This document shows, piece by piece, positions 55,079 through 63,417 of a stretch of DNA of 64,000 nucleotides. Made by a program: the position numbers and the translations under genes. Below the pieces are notes generated by a model. The model was not told the DNA's origin, did not search any database, and worked only from the letters and a program-made list of their open reading frames with translations. The DNA comes from Prorocentrum cordatum (taxonomy: Eukaryota; Sar; Dinophyceae; Prorocentrales; Prorocentraceae): positions 127,501 to 191,500 of the forward strand of contig CAUYUJ010014185.1 in the NCBI GenBank assembly GCA_963575745.1, given 5' to 3'. The stretch's first letter is position 1, and each line of letters opens with the position of its first letter.

Positions 55079-55599
55079 GAATCAGCCCGACTTGGCCCCT
55101 GGCCCATGTCAACACACCAGGCGGGTTAAATTGTCAGTCTGATTTCTGTCGGCGGCACCCTTTAGGTACATGCTGAGACGAGAGGCCAGCGAAGCCCTGA
55201 AGAAAACGAAGGGCGACTTACTAGGAGCAGACGCACGGCGGCGGCGACAGAAGAAATCGTTACTAACAAAAGGCCCACCCGAGGCCGTTAAAATGTCGAA
55301 CGGACCGCGGCGCCCCGACGCCGAAAAAAAACACACGGGGACACTCTGGAGGTCCAAACGCCACGGGCCCGACACCAAAAACCGAGATAATCCTGAACTG
55401 ACTCTAGTTGCTCCTTGCAGGGACATATTACAATCGCTGGACACCCAGCGGAAAAAGGCAGCATTAGCAATCTTAAGAAGGTTGTGAATACACTGGGCAC
55501 TAGTTGCACGGAGCTGGTAACTACTGTCCCCCGTGTGATCAGCACTCAAATTGGGAAGCGTCACAACAACGCCGCGCACGGCACAAGAACCGACCCACC
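55079..55599 (-). other. 3' non-coding region between recombinase stop and B1
   Basis: No long frame continues from the recombinase. The segment is less GC-rich than the ORFs. Any polyadenylation or packaging signal is not recognisable. Confidence 0.5.
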
Positions 55600-56796
55600 C
55601 TATGAGCATCTTTCGGACGGCCGAGAGATCACACATGGAGGCGTTGGCACACAGTGCGCCGTGCTCACTGGACTCACAAAGGTATCGGCGCACTTCACCT
55701 TTCGAGAATCCAACTTCGAGGAAAACTTGACTCTTTTGTTCACACCCGAATTTGAGGCCTTGGCGCAGCTGGCGCGCAAGGCCCCGAGCACACTCTGCGG
55801 CAACAAGGCGGGAGCCTGCAGGACGTCGCTCCCGCCGAGCAGGCTGCCCAGCCGCGCGTGGATCGTCTCGCTCCAGTCGACCACGGCCTGCGGCACCCTG
55901 TTCAGCAGGGAGAGGTAGCGGACGTGCTTGGCGTAGCGCAAGCTGCTGCGCGGGCTGCCGTGCCGCAGCCGCTCGGTGATCCCGCTGAGTGGGAGCTGGT
56001 CCACGGCCGCCGCGTGACTCGCGGCCCCGTGGCGCACCTGGTAGGCGACCGCCGCGGGCGCCTCGGGCAGCGCGGCCAGCCGCTCCTCGAACCGCTTGGT
56101 GAACCAAGCCCCGTCGAACGACCAGAGCTGGCAGCTGGGGCCCCGAGCCCTTCGGAGGCGCCGCAGGGCCGCGCCGCCGCCGCCGCTCCAGCAGGCCTCG
56201 CGCAAGATCACGCCCTCGTCGGCGCCCATGACCTTGCTCCTCGCCTCCTCCTCGCCGGGGTAGAGGAGAAGGGCCCACGCGGGCTTCACCGCCCTGCCAG
56301 GCCCGATCAAGGTCTTGGGCGTCATGCTCACCAGGTCGAACGGCAAGCGCAGCATGCCGTCCCAGGCCAGCCACAGCGCCGTCGCGAACTCCAGGTCCTC
56401 CAGCAGCAGGCTGACCCCGACCACTGCCAGCACCCAAGGCCGGCGCAGAGGGTCTCGAGTCCCTCCTCGGACGCGACGGCGGAACCCCGCCACGGCTGCC
56501 CGAGCTACAGGAAAGTTGCCGTGGCGAGCCGTCCCCAAGCTGGGTCGCAGGCACTGCAGGACCTCCATCCCGTCGAAGAACAGGACGTCCATGTAGTTGG
56601 CGGCCAGCTGGTCGAGGCGCCGAGTGGAGATCTCCGCCAGAGTCCCCTCGTTGGCCCACTCTAGGAAGCTCTGCACCCGCTCTCGGAAGGCGGTGCGCGT
56701 GGGCGGCTTGACCTTGTTGGTCTGCAAGAAGGTGAGCCCAGGCTCGACGTCCCCCCGCGCGTCGCCGTGGCGGGCCGTCCTGGCACTCGCCCGCTG
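55600..56796 (-). CDS. Tyrosine recombinase of the YR retrotransposon
   Basis: Open from just after a TGA at 56,797-56,799; no ATG lies near the start of the frame, so it may begin at a non-ATG codon or be reached by a frame change from RNase H. Counting from 56,727 (375 residues): N-terminal helical region about 10-125; box I DGMLRLPFDL (Arg127, cf. LRPSELL in the neighbouring element); AYQVRHGAASH (box II, Tyr229 in the His position, Arg232); ERLRHGSPRSSLRYAKHVRY (His256 in the H/W position, nucleophile Tyr265 or Tyr271). All four catalytic positions are occupied. It would integrate circular cDNA, consistent with the missing target duplication. A Cys-rich tail of low similarity ends at 55,600. 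Confidence 0.8.
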   Translation of the reverse strand, partial: QRASARTARHGDARGDVEPGLTFLQTNKVKPPTRTAFRERVQSFLEWANEGTLAEISTRRLDQLAANYMDVLFFDGMEVLQCLRPSLGTARHGNFPVARAAVAGFRRRVRGGTRDPLRRPWVLAVVGVSLLLEDLEFATALWLAWDGMLRLPFDLVSMTPKTLIGPGRAVKPAWALLLYPGEEEARSKVMGADEGVILREACWSGGGGAALRRLRRARGPSCQLWSFDGAWFTKRFEERLAALPEAPAAVAYQVRHGAASHAAAVDQLPLSGITERLRHGSPRSSLRYAKHVRYLSLLNRVPQAVVDWSETIHARLGSLLGGSDVLQAPALLPQSVLGALRASCAKASNSGVNKRVKFSSKLDSRKVKCADTFVSPVSTAHCVPTPPCVISRPSERCS

Positions 56797-56819
56797 TCAT
56801 CTCAAGATCTCGGCTCGAG

Positions 56820-57485
56820 TCACAGGCCGACCCGCTCGACTACGTGTCGCTGCTGGAGGAGCTGTCGGAGCTGAGGCTGAGGCGGTGCTCGACCCCGTTG
56901 GCGTCTCCCAGCGGGCCCTCCTGTCGGCTGGGCGGCACTCTCGGCGGCGAAGTCCCGCCCGGGCTGCTCGCGCTCCTCAACCTCGCCGAGGAAGCGCGTG
57001 CCGCCCGCGCCCCGCCAGGTGGCTGCCTCGCCGCAAGCGCGGGCGAGGGCCGAGGCAGCAAGGCCCCGCGCCTCGTCGGCCCAGAGCTGGCCAGCATGGC
57101 GGCAGTCACCTTCGTGGGAGCTGAGCGATCGCCCGATGGCGCGGCTCCCCTTGTCCGCCGAGTTAAGCTCACTTGGGAACCAGCGCACGGCTACGGAGGA
57201 TCCTGTCAAGATGCTCAAGGCCGCCAACTCTCTGCACGTCTGATTTAAAACAGAATGTGAAGACCTTCCCTTGTCCAATGCAAGTGTCAAACTCAGGTTG
57301 TCGCATAAGCTCAGGATGATATGACCAAGAGCTCCTGCCCGCCGAAGCCGATGTCTCACGCCCGTGATCAGCGCGCGGCCCTCTAGACGCATGATGTCCT
57401 CAGGGCGCCGCCAGCGCCCGAGCACCTTCAGCTTCCAGGAGTCCAGCGGCAGCAAGAAGCTCGGGTCGATCTCCTCGAAATTCAC
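56820..57485 (-). CDS. RNase H C-terminal half of pol, after an in-frame TAG
   Basis: 221 codons in exactly the same frame as the RT ORF; the first codon (GTG) directly follows the TAG. Contains DIMRLEGRALITG (catalytic Glu), ILSLCDNLSLTLAL (Asp) and RWFPSELNSADKGSR (last Asp), which complete the RNase H domain begun by TDAS in the RT ORF. It removes the RNA strand of the RNA-DNA hybrid. The tail is Arg/Pro/Gln-rich, possibly the end of pol. Alone it cannot be a functional RNase H, so either the TAG is read through or the copy is disabled. Confidence 0.75.
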   Translation of the reverse strand: MNFEEIDPSFLLPLDSWKLKVLGRWRRPEDIMRLEGRALITGVRHRLRRAGALGHIILSLCDNLSLTLALDKGRSSHSVLNQTCRELAALSILTGSSVAVRWFPSELNSADKGSRAIGRSLSSHEGDCRHAGQLWADEARGLAASALARACGEAATWRGAGGTRFLGEVEEREQPGRDFAAESAAQPTGGPAGRRQRGRAPPQPQLRQLLQQRHVVERVGL

Positions 57486-59357
57486 CTAGTGCTCGACCGA
57501 TGTTGACGCACACCGAGCAGGCTGGGCAGCACTCGACGTCCGAGTTGACCCCTCGCTCTCGAAGGGCAAGACCGTGTCTGACGTCTCAGGATCCTCGACA
57601 AGGCCTGTCACGCCCGTCGGCCCCCTGGCATCGTCAGCTCGTTCAAGATCACGCGCAGCCTGGAGGGCATGTCGCCGAGCCTCGATGGCCTCCTCGCACT
57701 TGTACCGCCAACGCTCCATACAAGAGGCCGCGGCCCACACGTCGTGCTGAGTCCAGGTCTTCTCCGTCACGGCATAGCCTCCAAACCCCGTGGCCTCCAG
57801 GTCTCCTGAGCCAGTGGAGGCGTCCGTAGCTAGCACCGCGGGGTCCACCTCCAGCTTGGTGTCCAGGTATGCAAAGGCGATAAGAGCTGCTGCCACGCGG
57901 CACTCAGTGGCCACCTCGGGCCAAAGACGCCAGCGCCGCGGCCCTGCAGCCCGAGCGAAGCGATAGGCACTGTGGAGGACGCTCAGCAAGCAGCGCCGCA
58001 AGATGGCGGCCCACGTGTAGTGGCCGAGGGGCGATAGCATGTCGTCGCCGCTGCAGTAGCCGCGCTCGGCGACCTCCAGCAGCGCCAAGCGCAGCCTCCA
58101 GACGCGGCCCTTGCTCACGGAGATGCGGCCCGTCTCGAAATCGAAGTTCAAGCCCGTGAACTTCTGATCCCACGGGTCCGAGTGCACCCCCTTGCACTTC
58201 AGATGGCTGGCCTCCAGACGCTGGTGGACCTGCTCAATCGTCGCGCTCACGGACGCAGGGTCGCACCCGATGGCGGCCACGCCGTCGACGTACACGGCGA
58301 CGCCCGCGGTCTCGCTCACGTCGGGCACCACGCACCTGTCCTGAATGATGCGGCTCGCGCTGATGCCAGCCGCAACGACCTGCGAGACCACCGGCGCTTG
58401 GCAGAAGTACAAGCTCCAACTCCAGCCCATGGGAAGGACTGCGAGCAGGGGCGAGACCTTGCCCCCCAGCCGAGAGCCGATGTCCACCTCGGGCAGCGCC
58501 TCCAGCAACGCGTCCACGGGCACCGCGGGCAGCACGAACATCTCGTCCAGCCCAGGCGGCACCCCGATGCGATAGAAGGCCGCCTCGATGCCCACCTGAC
58601 TCAGCGAGAGGTTGTGGCTGGCTGGGATCTTCAGGCCCCGCCAGACGCCAGCCGACGGCAGCGCGGTCGTGTCGAGGTCGATGAACTCCTGGTTGACGGC
58701 CCTCGTGTCGAGGATCATCCTCAGCTGGTCCCCCGACTTCTCGACAAAGAACAAGCCCGCCGTAGAAGGGCGTGGGGAAGAAAAACGAATCATACCTGCC
58801 TTGTGCATTTCACTCAAGGAGCGAGCGCAGTGGCGTGGAGACCGCCGCAGCTTCTCATCAAAGTACGGAACGACTGGGTCACGCACCAGTTCGGGATCGC
58901 GTAGCAGTCGCTGACGCCAATCGTGCCACAACTCGCGAGGGTGACCGTCCAGCAGCTCGGAAGCGTCGCACTTCACGGCGTCGCTGGGGAGACTCACACG
59001 ACCTTCGGTGTACACGATGAACTTCACGGGCTGACAGTCATAGCCCGGTGTACTTCGGCACAGCTCCGAGAGGGCCGCCGCCGCAGTGCAAGGGGGCCCA
59101 TCCAGGGCCTGAATTCTAGCACTCATTTGCTCGATGCCTTGGCGTTGGCCCAAGGAGAGAGACTCGAAGTTGCTCGACACATCCCGCCCGTATAGCCAAT
59201 TTAGACCATGTAGAGCTTCACGTGCCCAGCGAGAAGAATAGAAATATTGGCGAGTACGGCTTCTCCGGTGTCGAGTCGAGGAGTGGAAGCCGTTGAAGTC
59301 TTCCTCGACCCGCAAAGCCACGGGGACTGGGAACAGCTCCCGCGGCGCAGCCATCAC
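57486..59357 (-). CDS. Reverse transcriptase (pol, first part) of the YR retrotransposon
   Basis: 623 codons; ATG at 59,354 chosen over GTG at 59,357. Domains: N-terminal region to about 160; RT fingers HKAGMIRFSS (185-194), GLFFVEKSGDQLRMILDTRAV in two parts (201-221), motif A LSLSQVGIEAAFYRIGVP (250-267), motif B LPMGWSWSLYFCQ (308-320) and motif C VYVDGVAAIG (355-364). RNase H begins with VLATDAS (Asp512). In related RTs motif A has Asp where Gly256 stands, and motif C is YxDD where YVDG stands (Gly359). Both codons are GGC, one step from GAC. Ends TAG at 57,486 in the middle of RNase H. A dinoflagellate subfamily trait cannot be excluded for motif C. Confidence 0.8.
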   Translation of the reverse strand: MMAAPRELFPVPVALRVEEDFNGFHSSTRHRRSRTRQYFYSSRWAREALHGLNWLYGRDVSSNFESLSLGQRQGIEQMSARIQALDGPPCTAAAALSELCRSTPGYDCQPVKFIVYTEGRVSLPSDAVKCDASELLDGHPRELWHDWRQRLLRDPELVRDPVVPYFDEKLRRSPRHCARSLSEMHKAGMIRFSSPRPSTAGLFFVEKSGDQLRMILDTRAVNQEFIDLDTTALPSAGVWRGLKIPASHNLSLSQVGIEAAFYRIGVPPGLDEMFVLPAVPVDALLEALPEVDIGSRLGGKVSPLLAVLPMGWSWSLYFCQAPVVSQVVAAGISASRIIQDRCVVPDVSETAGVAVYVDGVAAIGCDPASVSATIEQVHQRLEASHLKCKGVHSDPWDQKFTGLNFDFETGRISVSKGRVWRLRLALLEVAERGYCSGDDMLSPLGHYTWAAILRRCLLSVLHSAYRFARAAGPRRWRLWPEVATECRVAAALIAFAYLDTKLEVDPAVLATDASTGSGDLEATGFGGYAVTEKTWTQHDVWAAASCMERWRYKCEEAIEARRHALQAARDLERADDARGPTGVTGLVEDPETSDTVLPFESEGSTRTSSAAQPARCASTSVEH

Positions 59358-59363
59358 TGAGAC

Positions 59364-60734
59364 TCACTTGCCATCCGCGGCCGCAGCCGCTCCTGATTTG
59401 CCTTCCCCCTTCGGGTCAATGGCCGCCAACTTCTCCTTCAAAAACTTATTCTCGCTCGCCAGCTTGTCGGCGCGGCTCTGCAGGCCCGCTGAGTTGTCGT
59501 GGCCTCCGCTGCCGCCTGCGCCGCCGCGCCGAGCTGTCGATCTCTCCTCTCGTACTTTGCGTCCCTCCTTGAGGACACTCGCCTTCTTGTGCAGCTCATC
59601 TGCCACGTAGCTCGAGAGGGCGGGCGAGATCATCATGAGACCGCGGGTCTCCGACGTGCCGTGGTAGATGTGCTCATCCTCGGCCAGATCATCGCCCGCC
59701 GCCCCCATGCGGTGGAGATACCTGCCCCTGTACTTGTACTCAATCATCTGCGCCTTCCTGCAGATCAGCTCGAAGATCGCTAGCTCTGACACGTTCAGCT
59801 GGTCAAACTGAATGCCGATCTGCAGCAGGCGCAGACAGAACTCGTGAAAGTCGACCCCTGGATCTGAAGACGACAGCCCCGCCTCTGCCTTGAATCGAGC
59901 GTGGCGGGAACGAGGCGCTACATCCTGGTCCCGAATGAAGCGACACACCCAACCAGCGGTCCTCGGCCCCAGCAGGGGCCATGACGGCCAGGCGGTCTCC
60001 GTGAGCTGCTTCACGCCCTCGCGGAACCCCAGGTGACGACCGTCCCCTGCGCTCTCGTGGGTCGCCAGCACCCGCGCGTCGAGGGCCGTCTCTGGGCTCC
60101 CGTACTGCACGAGAAAGCTGTTGTTGCCGACCTTCACGAAGCCACGGCCCTCGCCGATCACACCGAAGTCCACCGACAGGCTAGGCAGCTTGGCCGAGCT
60201 GCTCTGGTCACTTCCCGCCAGGATATACCACCCCTTGCTGTCTGGATCGGGCAGGTTGGACACGCTCTCCCAGTCAGGCGGAATCGGAGCTGAATCCGAG
60301 TCCAAGCCCGCCTCCTTGGGCGTTGCTGGGCGTCTCAGCGTCGTCTCCACCCCGGCGAAGGACCGTGCCGACGCGGCCGCCACCGCCTCCAGGAACTCCC
60401 GTGGCTCGGGTGTCCAGTCGGCGTCGTGCGACCTCGCGTTGGCGGCTGGGGCCGTGCCAACCACTGACGCGCGGTCCCTCTGCCCTCGGAGGACTCTCAC
60501 TGCGCCCTGGATCACGTCGGTGTGCAGCACGTGGGGATACATGTCGCCGTCGGGCGTGATCATATACAGGATCTCGCCTCTCTCCTCCGCTCCTGCTGGA
60601 GGTGCTGTCCCCGTCACTGTCGTGAACTCGGCGGCGGTGGCGAAACCCACGACGACGCGCGCCTGCCAGCTCCCGCCTGCACGCCACTGCACCTCGATGC
60701 GGTCGCCGATCGCCCAGGCCGCAGCAGCAGCCAT
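59364..60734 (-). CDS. Gag-like protein of the YR retrotransposon
   Basis: 456 codons. GDRIEVQWRAGGSWQARVVV (10-29) to ILYMITPDGDMYPHVLHTDV (55-74) looks like a Tudor/Agenet-type beta-barrel. Acidic/Pro linker (100-165). Conserved gag core WPSWPLLGPRTAGWVCRFI (249-267) and IQFDQLNVSELAIFELICRK (308-327). Charged C-terminus with SRADKLASENKFLKEKLAAI (420-439), a short coiled coil. Presumed RNA-packaging structural protein. TGA at 59,364-59,366 lies in frame with pol, only four codons before the pol ATG. An ATG-led hydrophobic frame upstream (60,918, another frame) could be the true N-terminus if one frameshift is assumed. Confidence 0.7.
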   Translation of the reverse strand: MAAAAAWAIGDRIEVQWRAGGSWQARVVVGFATAAEFTTVTGTAPPAGAEERGEILYMITPDGDMYPHVLHTDVIQGAVRVLRGQRDRASVVGTAPAANARSHDADWTPEPREFLEAVAAASARSFAGVETTLRRPATPKEAGLDSDSAPIPPDWESVSNLPDPDSKGWYILAGSDQSSSAKLPSLSVDFGVIGEGRGFVKVGNNSFLVQYGSPETALDARVLATHESAGDGRHLGFREGVKQLTETAWPSWPLLGPRTAGWVCRFIRDQDVAPRSRHARFKAEAGLSSSDPGVDFHEFCLRLLQIGIQFDQLNVSELAIFELICRKAQMIEYKYRGRYLHRMGAAGDDLAEDEHIYHGTSETRGLMMISPALSSYVADELHKKASVLKEGRKVREERSTARRGGAGGSGGHDNSAGLQSRADKLASENKFLKEKLAAIDPKGEGKSGAAAAADGK

Positions 60735-60935
60735 TGGCGCCGATCAGCACGCCCACGGGCACTCCTCCGATCAGCACGGTCCCGAACGCGACGCGCACGC
60801 CGCCGAACACCTGCACGGCAATCGCACAGGAACCCGCCTCTGAGACCACCGCGCTCTCCAGCACACGGTCTGCGAGCCAGGTCGCCGCCCTGAGCGAGGC
60901 CTGCACAGCAGCTGACATGGGCCGCCGTGAATTAA
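60735..60935 (-). other. 5' leader or possible gag N-terminus
   Basis: The first ATG after A1 (60,918) opens a different frame (MSAAVQASLRAATWLADRV, then a hydrophobic GVRVAFGTVLIGGVPVGVLI run) that overlaps the gag start. It may encode a gag N-terminus joined by a frameshift, or be leader sequence. Confidence 0.35.
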
Positions 60936-61010
60936 GCTTGAGCGAATTTGGTCGGAGCCCAAAAAGGGCCGCGGAAGGACAGACGGGAAGGGGGGGTTCA
61001 AGAACATGCT
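60936..61010 (-). repeat. Split direct repeat A1 (5' terminus)
   Basis: 75 bp on the + strand from GCTTGAGCGAATTTGGTCGG to TTCAAGAACATGCT, directly against CATGATGATG. Matches A2 over its full length except at 60,988-60,995. The inner end carries CGCTCAAGC (minus strand), the spliced-leader-like motif. Confidence 0.85.
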
Positions 61011-61027
61011 CATGATGATGATGATGG

Positions 61028-61077
<50 letters not shown>

Positions 61078-61107
61078 CTGATGATGATGATGATGATGAT
61101 GATGCTA

Positions 61108-61170
<63 letters not shown>

Positions 61171-61224
61171 GTGATGGTGATGGTGATGATGATGGTGATA
61201 ATGATGATGATGGTGATAATGATA

Positions 61225-61296
<72 letters not shown>

Positions 61297-61345
61297 TGTT
61301 GACGATGATGATGGGAAATCATCACCCACATCATCATCATCGACA
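61011..61345. repeat. (ATG)n microsatellite right of the YR elements
   Basis: TGATGATG with GTG, CTG, CTA and ATCATG variants, ending with an inverted CATCATCATC near 61,330. It contains the pre-insertion site of the intact element at its left edge. Confidence 0.95.
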
Positions 61346-61369
61346 ACATCATCTCACGTTTGTGGGAAC

Positions 61370-61580
61370 AGTCCAATCGGGAAATCGGATCGGCTCGGAA
61401 CGTGTATCGGATCGGGCCGCATCGCCAGAGGGTCGGGATCGAATCGGATCCGCTGCGCCAGGATGCACACCAGCGACGTGCAAGCATCGGACCGCACTGG
61501 ATCGCTCGAAACTCGGAATCGAATCGAACCCGGCTGGCCAGAGCCGATATCGAATCGCGTCGATCGGATCTGGGGAAAAC
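61370..61580. repeat. CGGATCGG/GAATCGGATC degenerate repeats
   Basis: ATCGGATCGGCTCGG, GGGATCGAATCGGATCC and GAATCGAATCG-type short units without strict period. A similar style (GTCGGCGATCGGATGAAATC) occurs at about 62,573-62,610. No gene. Confidence 0.55.
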
Positions 61581-61968
61581 TAAGGGTACCGATACCGCTA
61601 CTCCGCGGACCTCTCCGGGGGCGCCTTCTGACCAGCATTTCGAGGCGAATCCAGCGGTGGCGACGAGGGCCTCCCAGGACGCCGAAGAAGGGGAAAACGG
61701 GCTAAGGGTAGCAACATGGGTACCCATTCCCTCCTCTGAGGATCGACATGGAGCCTGGGCTTGTGGCCCGTTGTCGAGAAGCGCAGGTGGGTCCCGCGAC
61801 GACCGCGCGAGGCTGGCTGTCGCGGGGCGCGGGAGGGGCCCCGAGGAGCTCCCTGGAAGCAGTTTTTGGAGTCCGCTGTCGCAGGGCGCAGGGGGGGCCC
61901 CTGCAAGCCCCGCGCGAGCCCCTGGGCGGCGGCGAGCAACGAGTGGCCCTGGGCAAACGTGGCCTCTT

Positions 61969-62165
61969 TCGGGTCGGGCGAAAGGGGGGGATAGCAAAGG
62001 GGGGGTTTGAGAATCAGCTCACGTAGCTGATTTTCCCGGCGCCTCCCGGCGCCGGGAGGCGGCTATGTATCAAGGAATGGGCCCCTCGGCGAGGCCGAAA
62101 CCAGCTGCATGCAGCAAATTTCGTAACCCCCCCTTTCCCAATCCCCCCCTTTCGCCCGGCCCGAC
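61969..62165. mobile_element. Fold-back element with nested hairpins
   Basis: Outer arms: TCGGGTCGGGCGAAAGGGGG.. (61,969-62,007) and the inverse ..CCCCCTTTCGCCCGGCCCGA (62,125-62,165). Inside are AATCAGCT/AGCTGATT (62,012-62,032, 5-nt loop), the 20-bp perfect palindrome GCCTCCCGGCGCCGGGAGGC (62,041-62,060) and GCTGCATGCAGC (62,104-62,115). Non-coding. Confidence 0.6.
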
Positions 62166-62489
62166 TCTTGCACCCCTGCCCGGGATTGGGAACACTCTGG
62201 GCTGAGAGAGAGAGCGCGGACTTCTCGCCGAGCGTTTTCTTAGTCGGCAGCCCAGGGCCAGATCTACGAGCAGCGTGCGGAGAGAAGAGGCTCCAAGAAA
62301 ACGCCCAGGGTGCAGCCCAGATTCGTGATTCACTTGCGCGAGATCTGGAGCCCATGAAAATTGAGGCGCTTTAGTAAGATGTAAGATGGATGTGGTGCGC
62401 GGCCGAGGGGGGGCCATCTGGGGACACCACCAGACGCGTAGGTCGCTGCTGTCGCATCGCCTTCAGCGATCGGGGGGCCTCATTGGGTC

Positions 62490-62990
62490 CGCATCAAAGG
62501 TCACTCCGGCGAAAGGTCACTCTTACTTGTACCCGGGCTTGGCAGGAGAGTCCGTTACCGAATCGATAAGTCGGGTCGGCGATCGGATGAAATCGGGTCG
62601 GCGGAAATCGGTAGCCGAGTCGGGAGAAGAATTGCCTGCTCACAATCGAAGGAGGGAGGAGTGTGAGAAGGATGAGCAGCATGAGGATGACGAACTGGCA
62701 CGCAGCGGTGAACACATCGGGCGCAAAACGGACGTGCATCTGGCCAGCTCAAGTTACAAGTCCAATGATGGGGTCCTGCAGTCTGGGCCCTGAAAGCGCG
62801 CCTATGTACAACTCAGGCGGTGATCAACTCAGGTGGTCTTTCGCAGGAGTGACCTTCGGTGCGGGCACAGATGGGTCCCCAGATGAAAAAAACGAAACAG
62901 TAGCAGCTGCTTGCGCGCCCAGGTTTGGTCCCCCCGCGGCCCCAAAAAAGCCGCGCACCAAAGGTCACTCTTACCCAGTGTCACTCTTGC
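62490..62990. repeat. AAAGGTCACTC short repeats, direct and inverted
   Basis: CAAAGGTCACTCCGG (62,496), GAAAGGTCACTCTTAC (62,512), inverted GGAGTGACCTTCGG (62,844) and AAAGGTCACTCTTACCC (62,960). TCACTCTTACTTG and TCACTCTTACCCAG share context. Role unknown; no gene in 62,170-63,260. Confidence 0.55.
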
Positions 62991-63269
62991 GTATAGCCGA
63001 ACGCAACACTCTGGTGAAATCTGCCGGCCTCCACTTGCTGGGGGTGGGAAGGCATGCGAGATGATTGGCTGCTCCCTCTCTCCCTCCCGCCTCCTCCGGG
63101 ATTCAAGACCCCGTTGAAGGGGGGGCGGTATCGTGGGAGGGGGGGCCCTACGAGCGCAACAACGCACGAGGGGAGGGCCCTGGGAGCCTTCAAACCCATC
63201 CTCCGTGGACGCCAAGATGCCCAAGATGCGGTGTACGACGGCTGCAGAAAGGGACCCAACACACGTGAG

Positions 63270-63417
63270 AGGCCTCGAGAACACCCAAGATGGCCTCAAG
63301 ACGACCAAAGAGCTCCCCAAGGCGCCCCACGAAGGCCCCAAGAGGAAGCCCGAGAGGGTCTCGAGAGGCAAGCATCAATGCCCCATGTGTTTGAAACAGC
63401 CTCACGTTATCTCCTTT
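63270..63417 (+). repeat. CAAGAGGCCC minisatellite block, forward (left part)
   Basis: CCCAAGATGGCCTCAAGACG, CCCCAAGAGGAAGC and related units; then AATGCCCCATGTGTTTG as spacer. Confidence 0.7.

Larger units (their letters stand above)
54714..61010 (-). mobile_element. Near-complete YR (PAT/Ngaro-like) retrotransposon with split direct repeats
   Basis: 6.3 kb, minus strand: A1 (61,010-60,936), gag (60,734-59,364), RT (59,357-57,486), RNase H (57,485-56,820), tyrosine recombinase (56,796-55,600), 3' region, B1 (about 55,078-54,962), A2 (54,960-54,886), B2 (about 54,830-54,714). The A1-ORFs-B1-A2-B2 order is the hallmark of PAT/Ngaro-type YR elements, where B1-A2 is the copy of the circle junction B2-A1. 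Both ends abut (ATG)n, with no target-site duplication, as expected for recombinase-mediated insertion. Few frame defects suggest a fairly recent insertion. Confidence 0.85.

Noticed and set aside
54714-61010. LTR retrotransposon or retrovirus-like element
   Set aside because: No long terminal repeats, no DDE integrase and no aspartic protease. A tyrosine recombinase and split direct repeats are present instead.
60771-61997. 408-codon minus-strand open frame with poly-Ile
   Set aside because: Reads through the (ATG)n microsatellite and the A1 terminal repeat; the repeat explains it.
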